A stretch of DNA of 33,543 bases, from positions 1-33,543 of the forward strand of contig JAIOSV010000023.1 of assembly GCA_021107435.1 (NCBI GenBank). Direction: 5' to 3'. Position numbers and translations under genes: made by a program. This DNA comes from Candidatus Sabulitectum sp. GTDB lineage: Bacteria; Fermentibacterota; Fermentibacteria; Fermentibacterales; JCC-6. The notes beneath the pieces were generated by a model. It made no database searches. It worked only from the letters and a program-made list of their open reading frames with translations, and was not told the origin of the DNA. Below, one piece after another: positions 8,695 through 16,821 of this stretch (position 1 is the stretch's first letter; each line of letters opens with the position of its first letter).

Positions 8695-10485
8695 ATGAAC
8701 AGTGTTGTTGGAATTTACAAAGCATTTTATAGGATCAATCTTGGCAAAAATCTGCTCTTTTACCTTGTGTACCTAACAAGAATCGCTACGCTTTTAATTG
8801 TACCATTGATCAGCAGGAAGGTTCTTGACTCAGTAGTGCCGGCAGGAGATATCAGTGGACTTATGATGTGGACTGTTTTCGCAGTTGCAGCTCAAGTAGG
8901 GGTGATATTTACGCAGCTGGGAACTTCGTACATGTGCAGAATCCTCACAACAAAGCTGAAGAATGTGATGAAGACCAGAATGCTTGGAGCATTTCTTGCA
9001 AAGGATTCCGGGGAGCAGAATCTGAGGGGAACGGGGTATATCCTAAAACGAATAGAAAATGATGTTGAGCTGTTTGCGAAGTTCGTAACCAGCGATCTGA
9101 TATCAATTATGTACGGTGTACTGGTGTTGGCGACTACCATGGTGCTTATATACGGCTACAATACCCTATTGCTGTGGACTACGCTTGCTTCACTGCCAAT
9201 GCTTTTCGCGTCTATGACAATATTTAACAGGAAGGTCGCAGAATCAACTGCGGCAAAGAACGAAGCTGTAGCAAAATCCTCCACAGTCCTGTCAGAATGC
9301 ATTCTTGGCAGCCGGGAAATCCGGGAGTACTCAGCTGTTCAAGTATTTACTGGCAAGTACAGCAGAAAGTTGCAAGTAGAATATGATAAGACTCTCTGTG
9401 CATTGAGACAGCAGTTCAAACCAAGCATTATGGGCCAGATGTCAACACTTGTCGGAAAAGCATCTTTGCTTGGAGTGGGAGGATATGCTCTTATAAAGGG
9501 ATCTCTGACTTTTGGAGAGTATTTCGCATACAGCATTCTTGTTCAGTATACCTACAGAGCTGTCGGCTATCTGTTTCAAGGAAATATTGCCTATTGGCAA
9601 AGCAAAGCAGTTGTGAAAAGAATGTCTGAAATTCTTGTAGTTTCTCAGGGAAGCACCCCCGGTTTTCAGGAATACGGCAAATCTAAGATTAGAAGTGCTG
9701 AGATAATTGAAAAAGTTAAAGTGAGGAATCTTTCTTTTAAATATGCGGGGAAGCGGGAAGATGTTCTCTGTGGAATCTCCACAGAATTCAAACGAGGTGA
9801 AATAGTTGCTGTTGTGGGGCCCAGCGGTGCCGGAAAAACCACACTTGTTGGCCTGCTTAAGGGAGAGTACAAACTACAGGAAGGGGAAATACTACTTAAC
9901 AGTACCCCAATTCAGGAGATAGAAAGAGACTACTACATTTCAAGAACGGCTACTGTGCGACAGACTCCATTCGTTTTCAGCGGAACGATAAGTGAAAACA
10001 TTAGAATGGGGTATGCTGCTTCTGAAGAGGATATTCATACTGTTGCAGGACTGGCCCATATGGAACACTTCTTAGATAGCGTAGAGAAAGGTATCAATAC
10101 AGATATGTCTGAAAATGCAGGCAACATCAGTGGTGGTCAGAAGCAGAGAGTTGCTTTGGCCAGAGCATTTCTGCGGAGACCGGAGATACTCTTTCTCGAT
10201 GAAATAACCACAGGCATGGATATGATAGCAAGAGACAAAATTCATGATTCATTATCTGAAATGAAAAGCCATTGCATAATAATTCTCGTTACACATTCCG
10301 CCGAAACAGTAAAAATAGCGGATCGTATCATTCTGCTGGACAATGGGAGTCTGGTTGCAGAAGGTTCGCATGCGGAACTGTACAATACCAGCGGATTATA
10401 CAGACGACTTTTTCGGAGTATGGAAAGAGAAACTGCCCCTTTCTGTGAAGGGGCAGTGAATCAGTCGGGTTTTGTCAGTCTGTGA
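8695..10485 (+). CDS. ABC transporter, fused membrane and ATPase domains (exporter type)
   Basis: A 596-residue half-transporter of the type I exporter class. The membrane domain (about 1-315) has six hydrophobic stretches. The ATPase domain (340-575) has Walker A GPSGAGKT (375-382, Lys381), signature NISGGQ (477-482), Walker B ILFLDE with catalytic Glu503, and H-loop His534. It would work as a homodimer in the inner membrane. The start at 8695 is chosen because AGGGAG precedes it by 5 bases; the frame stays open upstream to 8533, but that part overlaps the promoter. No peptidase C39 domain is present. The substrate is unknown: lipid, drug or peptide. The last ~18 residues (after RRLFRSMERE) are encoded by the terminator hairpin of the convergent operon, and the gene overlaps that operon's last gene by 11 bases. 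Confidence 0.9.
   Translation: MNSVVGIYKAFYRINLGKNLLFYLVYLTRIATLLIVPLISRKVLDSVVPAGDISGLMMWTVFAVAAQVGVIFTQLGTSYMCRILTTKLKNVMKTRMLGAFLAKDSGEQNLRGTGYILKRIENDVELFAKFVTSDLISIMYGVLVLATTMVLIYGYNTLLLWTTLASLPMLFASMTIFNRKVAESTAAKNEAVAKSSTVLSECILGSREIREYSAVQVFTGKYSRKLQVEYDKTLCALRQQFKPSIMGQMSTLVGKASLLGVGGYALIKGSLTFGEYFAYSILVQYTYRAVGYLFQGNIAYWQSKAVVKRMSEILVVSQGSTPGFQEYGKSKIRSAEIIEKVKVRNLSFKYAGKREDVLCGISTEFKRGEIVAVVGPSGAGKTTLVGLLKGEYKLQEGEILLNSTPIQEIERDYYISRTATVRQTPFVFSGTISENIRMGYAASEEDIHTVAGLAHMEHFLDSVEKGINTDMSENAGNISGGQKQRVALARAFLRRPEILFLDEITTGMDMIARDKIHDSLSEMKSHCIIILVTHSAETVKIADRIILLDNGSLVAEGSHAELYNTSGLYRRLFRSMERETAPFCEGAVNQSGFVSL
10432..10457 (-). terminator. Terminator of the lipoprotein operon, inside the end of the ABC gene
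   Basis: A perfect 10-bp stem, ACTGCCCCTT with AAGGGGCAGT, and a 6-base loop. On the minus strand it is followed by TTTCTCTTT. It starts 18 bases beyond the stop of the FlgT-like gene at 10475. It also encodes the C-terminal tail of the ABC exporter on the plus strand. Confidence 0.7.
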
Positions 10486-11689
10486 ATCTGATATCTATGC
10501 GGTTGCCGGACATGCCGGTAACCTGGAAATTCACATTCAGTTCACCTGAAGTCATTTCATCTATTATCTGAGCCGTTGAGGTTTCGGAGAGGATTTCCAG
10601 AGTTGCTCTGGAGCCGATGAAATCTCTTGTGATTACGTCAAGCACACCCCTGAGTTTCAACCTGAGTTCAGAGCGAAGGGTTTGAACTCTGTCAAAGTCG
10701 GCGTTGGTGGCAACGATTACGGTGGTGTTTTCCCTCTGTATCCAGCTGCTCAGAATTGCGGAAGCAAGCTCGCTTGAAGAGGTGTCAGCTGCCTGTGAAC
10801 GGGCCTGACTTTCGCTGAAGGGCAGTGTCACCGTTATGGCGGAGCCTGCCAGCAGTGTACCTGTTCTGGTGTTAATTGCCCGGGTGCTGACCTGATACTC
10901 GTGGATTTCTCTCAGAGATCCGGCGATAGCTTGTGAATCCTGTGTGTGTAAAGCTGTTCCCGCAATAACGATCTCGGCGCCTGCTTCGAGACCTATTAGG
11001 GTTGCTGTTGCATCATCTCCTTCAAGAATCAGTTTGAGCTGGTCTCGTTCCATGATAGATGCCACGGTAGCAGCGTCCACAACTGGAAAACCCTGCTGCC
11101 TGAAGTTGTCCAGGATCATTGTTTCGAACATGAGACTGCCCATGAGACTGCCCGTGTTGGAGAGTTCGGCCATGCTGCCCAGCTCTTTCACGACAACCAT
11201 GATTCTCGGTCTTCCCTGCTCTCCCAGCAAAATGCCGATAGCGGCAAGGTCGTTCTCGATGTTGTCAGTTTTCACCACAGCACGGATAATAACTCTGTAA
11301 AGGTTTCCGCTCTGTTCTTCGGTTACTATTCTGTAGTTTGAAACATAGCCGCTTGTCTTGGAGTAAATGTTGTCGGAGATAAGCTGAAAGTTGTTTACCT
11401 GTGTTTCCGAGTTGATGTATGCCCCAACTCCCTGTTCCACTGCTTTTCTCAGGGCATCATCGATGGCGTGATCACGGGCGATGTCCATTCCACCTTGAAA
11501 CTCCAGAGCCGCTACACCCTCCGCAAGTATTTCAGTTTCGCTCTGTAACACAGTAGTTGCTGCAGGTTCTGCAGTTACCTCCAAAGAGGTAGAGAACTGT
11601 GAGACGGACGCTGTATCTGTTTGCGGAACTATCATCTGCTGAGAGCATCCTGCCGCGAGAACTAAAAAAATCAGTGCTGTCTGCTTCAT
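10475..11689 (-). CDS. FlgT-like lipoprotein
   Basis: A 404-residue lipoprotein (lipobox LAAGC, Cys15). After a Thr/Ser-rich linker, residues 54-141 match the FlgT N-terminal domain pattern: AEGVAAL, an alanine-rich helix ARDHAIDDALRKAVEQGVG, then INSETQVNNF, IYSKTSGYVSNYRI and YRVIIRAVV. The middle (about 160-300) resembles the CsgG/TolB-like alpha/beta fold (PRIMVVVKE, GFPVVDAATVASIM, LEAGAEIVIAGTA). In Vibrio, FlgT forms the H-ring around the flagellar basal body with FlgO and FlgP. It is the last gene of a three-gene operon, 2 bases after the LPP20-like gene, with no strong ribosome binding site and therefore probably coupled. No flagellar structural gene is in the window, so the job may differ. 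The family assignment is by motif, without a search. Confidence 0.75.
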   Translation of the reverse strand: MKQTALIFLVLAAGCSQQMIVPQTDTASVSQFSTSLEVTAEPAATTVLQSETEILAEGVAALEFQGGMDIARDHAIDDALRKAVEQGVGAYINSETQVNNFQLISDNIYSKTSGYVSNYRIVTEEQSGNLYRVIIRAVVKTDNIENDLAAIGILLGEQGRPRIMVVVKELGSMAELSNTGSLMGSLMFETMILDNFRQQGFPVVDAATVASIMERDQLKLILEGDDATATLIGLEAGAEIVIAGTALHTQDSQAIAGSLREIHEYQVSTRAINTRTGTLLAGSAITVTLPFSESQARSQAADTSSSELASAILSSWIQRENTTVIVATNADFDRVQTLRSELRLKLRGVLDVITRDFIGSRATLEILSETSTAQIIDEMTSGELNVNFQVTGMSGNRIDIRFTD

Positions 11690-11691
11690 AG

Positions 11692-12651
11692 TTACAGTAC
11701 AACGTTCATCAGGAATTTGCCTGCACTCATGAGAAAAGGCAGCCCCGCTTTCAGCCAGCCGAGAGAGTCGGATTCCTGCTGTCCAAGAACGATGTCCGTG
11801 CCGAACTGTCCGGTCACCTGTCGAACATTTACAACAAGAGGAGATTGAGAGAAAGCAGGCTGAGACAGAATCTGATCCAGATCCGAAATGAACTGCATGG
11901 CAGTCTGACCGGCAGAGCCCATGTATGCTGCGTACTCACTTGTGTCCAGCAGAAGATTGCCATTTGCGTCGTAAATCTTTGGATACATTGACGGTTGCAG
12001 ACCCGCCAGACTGCCGTCGAACACTATTGATGAGTACTGTTCAAGGAAGTCTCTTGTCTGTGCTGACATGGGTGCTTCGAGGGCTTCCGGGGTTCCAAGA
12101 GCAGCGGTGAGAGCACCGGAAAGACCTTGAGGGCTGTGTATTTCTATTTCCAGTTCAACCTCAATAATTCCGGTAAGGGAGTCGTACCTGGCAGGTCCGA
12201 TCTGCCGCGCATTTTTAACAATACCCTCGACTCTGGTGTAGATAACATCGTAATCTGTCATGAAGTTCTCAACACGGGTTTCAGAATCGACTCTTACACC
12301 CTGTACCGTTTCAAGCAGGTTGCGCTGAGCCACAACCACAGCTGCTCGCTCTGCCATCAATCGAGCTTGTGCAATGTTGGAATTGTTCGGATCAAGGACA
12401 CCGGTTCCCGTTGCCCGTACAGTGTTGCCGGACCAGTCAATTTCACCACTGGCAACAGTTTCTTCAACATCGCCGGGGATGGCGCATTGTGGAGCAGGGG
12501 TTGAAAAGTCCAGCGTTTCGATTTGAACTGGTGCGGAAGTCTGAACAGTTTCAGCCACCGCTGTAATTATCTGACCTGTTGTGGTTGCTGTTGTAGAGCC
12601 GCAACCAGCGATAACAAGAACTGCCGGTAGCAGTATTAACAAAGATCTCAT
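11692..12651 (-). CDS. LPP20-family (FlgP-like) lipoprotein
   Basis: A 319-residue lipoprotein (VLVIAGC, Cys17). Residues ~77-172 carry the LPP20 pattern: VRATGTGVLDPNN, AQARLMAERAAVVVAQRNLL, then VDSETRVENF, YTRVEGIVKNARQ and IIEVELEIEI. LPP20 proteins include Helicobacter Lpp20 and Vibrio FlgP, an outer-membrane lipoprotein of the flagellar disk. The same core pattern (SET-x-V-x-NF ... GxVxNxR) recurs in the FlgT-like neighbour. The C-terminal half is not recognised; it ends in a hydrophobic stretch (LPFLMSAGKFLMNVVL). The start ATG has AAGG about 9 bases before it. It is the middle gene of the operon, 18 bases after the CsgG-like gene. Confidence 0.8.
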   Translation of the reverse strand: MRSLLILLPAVLVIAGCGSTTATTTGQIITAVAETVQTSAPVQIETLDFSTPAPQCAIPGDVEETVASGEIDWSGNTVRATGTGVLDPNNSNIAQARLMAERAAVVVAQRNLLETVQGVRVDSETRVENFMTDYDVIYTRVEGIVKNARQIGPARYDSLTGIIEVELEIEIHSPQGLSGALTAALGTPEALEAPMSAQTRDFLEQYSSIVFDGSLAGLQPSMYPKIYDANGNLLLDTSEYAAYMGSAGQTAMQFISDLDQILSQPAFSQSPLVVNVRQVTGQFGTDIVLGQQESDSLGWLKAGLPFLMSAGKFLMNVVL

Positions 12652-12668
12652 GTTTATACCTTCTATCT

Positions 12669-13244
12669 TTATTGAGTAAGTCCGATGAGGGAAACCTCAA
12701 GAGCCATTCTAAGCGCATCTTCAGCGCCTTCAAAGCTTGAACCTTCACCAGTTGAGGTGTATAGCACTTCTGAAGTCTCCACGGAAATGATCTTCACATG
12801 AAGGCTGGCATCTCGCTGTGCCGGTTCATCGTCCCAGAAGCTGTCATGGACTATACTGCCTATGTTTGTGGTCATAACTGCCTCAGCTCCCAGCAGTTTG
12901 CCTAGTTGAACAGCTGTTGCCTGATCCACTGCACCGGAATAGGAAAATTCCTGTTCGTCCAGAAGTTGATCAACCACAGACCTGTCTACTACGGTGAAAC
13001 GGCCTGTTCGCAACAGGGCCATCCCGGCATAGTCGCTCAATCCCGCAGCATAAATTGTACTGGAGGTAGAAGTTGAGGCCGGGGGCAGAATTACAGTTTT
13101 CCATTGAGGTTTTGAATCCAGAACGGGGGAACGAGCATAATTCATTGGTGTTCCCAGTGAAGCCAGCTGGGCTGCTGTCATACAGCCTGACAGAAGTAAT
13201 CCCAGAGATATTAGAACTGCTGTAATTATAGTGATTCTTTTCAA
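12669..13244 (-). CDS. CsgG-family (FlgO-like) lipoprotein
   Basis: A 191-residue lipoprotein with signal peptide KRITIITAVLISLGLLLSGC (Cys about residue 21). The mature part has the CsgG core: KTVILPPA, then GRFTVVDRSVVDQLLDEQEF, LGKLLGAEAVMTTNIGSI and KIISVETSEVLYTSTGEG. CsgG family members are outer-membrane lipoproteins that form pores or scaffold rings; this short version lacks the transmembrane hairpins' usual context and is closer in length to FlgO-type proteins. I take the TTG at 13244 as start because AAAGGAG is then 6 bases away; a GTG at 13247 is only 3 bases from it. It is the first gene of the three-lipoprotein operon and diverges from tldD. Confidence 0.8.
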   Translation of the reverse strand: MKRITIITAVLISLGLLLSGCMTAAQLASLGTPMNYARSPVLDSKPQWKTVILPPASTSTSSTIYAAGLSDYAGMALLRTGRFTVVDRSVVDQLLDEQEFSYSGAVDQATAVQLGKLLGAEAVMTTNIGSIVHDSFWDDEPAQRDASLHVKIISVETSEVLYTSTGEGSSFEGAEDALRMALEVSLIGLTQ

Positions 13245-13416
13245 CACGAACTCCTTTCGAATAAATCACAATCTGTCCCAAAAGACAGACCGGCTACTAT
13301 ACATCATTTGCGGAACCAAAGTTCCCTGAAACTTCTACTCTTTTGGTGGAGAATAACAGATTTTATTATATCTCTGTATCAAAGAAAGTATCAGCAGACA
13401 AAAAGTTAGGGGAATT
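13245..13416. promoter_or_regulatory. Divergent promoter region between the lipoprotein operon and tldD
   Basis: The gap holds two short inverted repeats: TCTGTC-CCAAAA-GACAGA (13272-13289 area, 6-bp arms) and GGAAC-CAAA-GTTCC (13312-13325, 5-bp arms). A weak plus-strand pair, TTGGTG (13343-13348) and TATATC (13367-13372, 18-base spacer), could serve tldD. On the minus strand a TATAGT lies near 13296-13301. All are candidates only. Confidence 0.3.
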
Positions 13417-14778
13417 ATGCTCAAGAAGCTGAAAGAAATGATCTCCGGAGCGGATACCGACTATCTGGACATTCGCTATGAAGTAAAGAAGACAACCACT
13501 GTTTCCATAGCTGGACCAGAGTTGAAGAATGCCGGCTCCAACAGTACTGATGGTTTTGTGATAAGAGCCTTGAAATATGGCGGGTTTTCCTCTGTTACAG
13601 TTACCAGAGAAGAAGATGTTCCTGAAGCTGTTAAGCTTGCTGTTCAGGGAGCTTCAGCTATGGCTGGAGGGGGCAAGACTGTTTCTCTCGCAGATGTTGA
13701 GCCTGTGAGGGACTATGTGGAACCGGATCTTCATGGGGATCCTGCTGAAGTTCCCATGGAGGAGAAGATTGCACTTCTCTGGAAGTACAATAACATTATG
13801 CTTGAGCAGCCCGGGATTGCCAACACAAATTTATCCTACAGAGAGGTTGACAGGGAGAAGTTCTTCGTTTCCAGTGAAGGTACAGCCATCCGTGAGCGTG
13901 TATGCACAGTGAGCATCGGGGGAGAAGTTGTCGCGTGCAGAGGAGATCTCACCCAGAATGTTCGTGCGGCAGTGGGAGGAGCCAATGGAATGGCAGTTCT
14001 CATGGGCAGGGATGATGTGTTCCTGAAGAAAGCACAGATTGCAAAGGATCTTCTTGATGCCGAGCCTGTAAAAGGCGGCACCTATGATGTGGTGATCAAT
14101 CCCAGTCTTACAGGAGTATTCATCCATGAAGCCTTCGGGCACTTCAGTGAAGCGGACATCATTGAGGACAATCCTTCTCTCAGAGAGAAAATGGCATTAG
14201 GTGAAAAGATCGGAAGCGATGTGGTTACCATTATCGCTGATACTCTGATTCCCAATCAGGTGGGTTTTTACAAGTACGATGACGAAGGCGTTCCCGTAAA
14301 AACAACTTCTCTTATGCTGAACGGTGTTCTCAAGGGAAGACTTCATTCCAGAAGAACAGCATCCGAGTTTGGTGAACCTGTTACCGGGCACTGTGTCGCA
14401 CAGGATCACGGGTTCGAGCCCATCGTCAGAATGGGAACCATTTACCTGGAAAAGGGAGAGAAGCCTCTGGAAGATTTGATGAAGCAGATGGGTGATGGAC
14501 TTTACCTGTGTGACGGCAAGGGAGGTCAGACATCAGGAGAAAACTTCACCTTCGGAGCCCAGTACGGTTACCAGGTGAGGAATGGAGAAATTCAGGAAAT
14601 GGTCCGCGACATCAACATTATGGGAAACCTCTTTACAACAATGAAGAACATTGAAGCTGCGGATAACACCATGAAACTCAGCGAACGCGGCGGGTGCGGC
14701 AAGGGCCAGATGAACATCAAGAGCGGTCATGGCGGTCCAAGCATTCTGATTCGGTCCATGGTAGTTGGAGGTGTATAA
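13417..14778 (+). CDS. tldD: TldD/PmbA-family metallopeptidase, TldD subunit
   Basis: A 453-residue zinc metalloprotease subunit. The active site HEAFGH (His237, Glu238, His242) matches the HExxxH motif of TldD, followed by SEADIIE. The N-terminal half (YLDIRYEVKKTTTVSIAGPE and the Thr/Ala-rich part) and the C-terminal glycine-rich tail are normal for the family. With TldE it forms a tunnel-like heterodimer that degrades unfolded peptides; in some bacteria it trims leaders from modified peptides or degrades the CcdA antitoxin. The start ATG follows TTAGGGGAATT. Its stop overlaps the tldE start (TAATG), so the two are coupled. No peptide substrate gene is obvious next to it. Confidence 0.93.
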   Translation: MLKKLKEMISGADTDYLDIRYEVKKTTTVSIAGPELKNAGSNSTDGFVIRALKYGGFSSVTVTREEDVPEAVKLAVQGASAMAGGGKTVSLADVEPVRDYVEPDLHGDPAEVPMEEKIALLWKYNNIMLEQPGIANTNLSYREVDREKFFVSSEGTAIRERVCTVSIGGEVVACRGDLTQNVRAAVGGANGMAVLMGRDDVFLKKAQIAKDLLDAEPVKGGTYDVVINPSLTGVFIHEAFGHFSEADIIEDNPSLREKMALGEKIGSDVVTIIADTLIPNQVGFYKYDDEGVPVKTTSLMLNGVLKGRLHSRRTASEFGEPVTGHCVAQDHGFEPIVRMGTIYLEKGEKPLEDLMKQMGDGLYLCDGKGGQTSGENFTFGAQYGYQVRNGEIQEMVRDINIMGNLFTTMKNIEAADNTMKLSERGGCGKGQMNIKSGHGGPSILIRSMVVGGV

Positions 14779-16085
14779 TGGAAAAACTTCTTGAACTGGC
14801 TGCGGCAAAAGGGTGCAGGGCAGAAGTCTTCAGCACAAGAGAGAAATCTCTGAGCATGAGTAAAGTGAATGGCTCAGTGGATGATGTTTCTGCTTCCATC
14901 CAGTCGGGTGTGTCTCTCAGAATACTCAGGGACGGCAGACTGGGATTTGCTTATACCAAGAATCTTATTGACAGAGAAGAACTGGTCGCAAATGCGCTTG
15001 CTTCTCTTGATGCCGGGGTAGAGGCTCTTTATGACTTTCCCGATACAGGTTCAATAGTTTTTTCAGAGGATTTCGACGAATCTGTGGAAGAGATGAGCTT
15101 CCCGGACATGAGGGAGCGTATTGATCACATCGAAAGCCTTTATGGTGAAATGAAGCAGGGAATTATGGAGGCAGCTGCCGGTTGTGGAACAATAGAGATT
15201 CGAATAATCAACACCTCAGGAGCTGATCTTTTTCAAAAGGAATCCTCTGTCTACAGTATAGGAACAATGATCTATCCGGGAACCAGTTCAGGATTGAAAA
15301 ACGTATTCGCGGGGAAATTGGACGCTGAGGTATTTGAACCTGATGTAAAAAGAACTGTGAGTAACTTTGACAATTCTCTCCCGGAAGTTGAAATAGGTGA
15401 CAGCAGAATGAAAGTGCTGTTTTTGCCTGACTCAATGTATGCTCTCACCTGGAGGCTTGGCGCTGCATCATCAGCAAAGGCGTTTTATGAAAAGGTGTCT
15501 CCTCTGTTGAACAAAAAAGACAAGCAGGTTTTCTCGCCACTTCTTTCCGTGGTCAGTAATCCCGCAAAGCGTTCTATGGGGAGAAGGAAATTCGATGACG
15601 AAGGAGTCAGAACGGGAAGAGTACCGGTGTTCGAGAATGGTGTTTTCAAGAACAGTTACAATAATCTCGACTATGCGTCGAAAATGAAGACTGCACCCCT
15701 GGGAACAGGTTTCCGCAGTGGAATGTGGGGAGGAGACAAGGTGGCATTGAGCCCGTCTCCCAGCTTTTCCTTTGCCAACTTCGTTACAGGAGACAAATCC
15801 TTTGAGGAAATTCTTGAAATGATGGACAGAGGTGTTATCGTTTGCGGCGCACTTGGTGCCCACTCCGGCAACATTCTTAATGGAGACCTTTCAATCGGGT
15901 TGAACCCCGGCCTGTACGTGGAAAACGGTAAGGTTGCGGGCAGAGTGAAGGATGCGATGATGGCTGGGAACATATACGAGATGCTTTCAAAAACCATTGC
16001 TGTTGAGAATTCACCTCACTATACCGGAAGCATGTATGAGAATCCCTCTATTCTTCTTGATGATATCAGTGTAGTAGGCTCATAA
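14778..16085 (+). CDS. tldE: TldE/PmbA, non-catalytic partner of TldD
   Basis: A 435-residue PmbA-type protein. The start at 14778 is set by GGAGG 6-7 bases upstream and by the TAATG overlap with tldD; longer frames upstream lie inside tldD. Features of the family: the N-terminal KVNGSVDDVSASIQSGVSLR segment, the central GTSSGLKN region, and a C-terminal GDKSFEEILEMMDRGVIVCG followed by SGNILNGDLSIGLNPGLYVE. There is no HExxxH motif, as expected for the partner subunit. It contributes to substrate binding in the TldD-TldE dimer. A hairpin terminator follows at 16109-16136, so tldDE looks like a two-gene unit. Confidence 0.92.
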   Translation: MEKLLELAAAKGCRAEVFSTREKSLSMSKVNGSVDDVSASIQSGVSLRILRDGRLGFAYTKNLIDREELVANALASLDAGVEALYDFPDTGSIVFSEDFDESVEEMSFPDMRERIDHIESLYGEMKQGIMEAAAGCGTIEIRIINTSGADLFQKESSVYSIGTMIYPGTSSGLKNVFAGKLDAEVFEPDVKRTVSNFDNSLPEVEIGDSRMKVLFLPDSMYALTWRLGAASSAKAFYEKVSPLLNKKDKQVFSPLLSVVSNPAKRSMGRRKFDDEGVRTGRVPVFENGVFKNSYNNLDYASKMKTAPLGTGFRSGMWGGDKVALSPSPSFSFANFVTGDKSFEEILEMMDRGVIVCGALGAHSGNILNGDLSIGLNPGLYVENGKVAGRVKDAMMAGNIYEMLSKTIAVENSPHYTGSMYENPSILLDDISVVGS

Positions 16086-16108
16086 AACTTCTTATGGTTG
16101 TACAAAGG

Positions 16109-16136
16109 GCGTCAGAATGGTGTGTCATTCTGGCGC
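16109..16136 (+). terminator. Terminator of tldDE
   Basis: An 11-bp stem, GCGTCAGAATG with CATTCTGGCGC (one G-U pair), and a 6-base loop. It starts 24 bases after the tldE stop and is followed by TCTTCACTATTTG. Confidence 0.65.
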
Positions 16137-16304
16137 TCTTCACTATTTGTGCGTGCGATTCGGATATTTATTGAATTTGTATAATATCATATCATTATGA
16201 AACACAACAAAATAAGGATCCACTTCCCTGTTCTGGCAAGCTCTATGCATCATGAGGATAAGGTAGAAAGAACAGACCCTGGAAAGGGAAGAGAGGAGAC
16301 AGAA

Positions 16305-16730
16305 ATGATATACAGAAAAAAGCTGATGCCTTACGATATGGCAAGGTCGATGGGACGACTGGTTGACGGTCTCTGGCCGGAGGACGGAGAGGATTTGAAC
16401 CTTCAGTGGGTTCCTCCGGTGGATATTTGCGAGAGGGGCGATGCTATTCAGTTCAAGGTGGAACTCCCGGGGATTCCCAGGGAAGACATCGAGATTGAGG
16501 TTTCCAACGGCGTTCTCACCATTCGTGGCGAAAAGAAGATTGAAGAGGAAGAAAAGGGCGATACCTGGCACAGAAGAGAATTCCGGTACGGTCCCTTTGT
16601 TCGCAGTTTTACACTGCCGTCGGATATGAAATCCGATGAGGCTGACGCTTCTTTTAAAGACGGAGTTCTTTCAATAACGATTCCGAAGGAAGAGAAGGCT
16701 TTTCACCGAAGGATTGAGATCAAAGGTTAG
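16305..16730 (+). CDS. Small heat-shock protein, Hsp20/alpha-crystallin family
   Basis: A 141-residue chaperone that binds unfolding proteins in the cytoplasm without ATP. The start at 16305 is chosen because GGAGACAGAA precedes it; the frame is open further up but without a good site. The alpha-crystallin domain spans about 38-139: WVPPVDICERGDAIQFKVEL, LPGIPREDIEIEV, GVLTIRGEKK, then FRYGPFVRSFTLP and FKDGVLSITIPK. It ends soon after the domain and lacks a clear I-x-I tail. It is isolated between two terminators. The 219-base gap before it holds a TATAAT at 16180-16185 and a possible TTGAAT/CATTAT pair (16171/16193), both weak; no CIRCE element was seen. Confidence 0.93.
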   Translation: MIYRKKLMPYDMARSMGRLVDGLWPEDGEDLNLQWVPPVDICERGDAIQFKVELPGIPREDIEIEVSNGVLTIRGEKKIEEEEKGDTWHRREFRYGPFVRSFTLPSDMKSDEADASFKDGVLSITIPKEEKAFHRRIEIKG

Positions 16731-16744
16731 CCCAAGCAAGCGGT

Positions 16745-16776
16745 AAAAGGGGTGTGACGAAAGTCATGCCCCTTTT
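16745..16776 (+). terminator. Terminator of the Hsp20 gene
   Basis: A 14-bp stem, AAAAGGGGTGTGAC with GTCATGCCCCTTTT (two G-U pairs), capped by a GAAA tetraloop. It lies 14 bases after the stop. The ends AAAA/TTTT suggest it could work in both directions. Confidence 0.85.
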
Positions 16777-16821
16777 GCTATATTGGACTCTGCAAAGTTA
16801 CTCTCAATTTTAGGAGTCCTT

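Noticed and set aside
10944..11300. Plus-strand ORF of 118 codons
   Set aside because: Antisense to the FlgT-like gene; low-complexity Ser/Ile/Arg composition typical of a shadow frame.
14694..14777. Longer start for tldE
   Set aside because: It lies inside tldD; GGAGG and the TAATG overlap point to 14778.
13417..16085. tldD-tldE as part of a modified-peptide (RiPP) cluster with the ABC exporter and the radical SAM gene
   Set aside because: The genes are kilobases apart in separate units, with no precursor peptide or other modifying enzyme; TldDE is widespread as a general protease.
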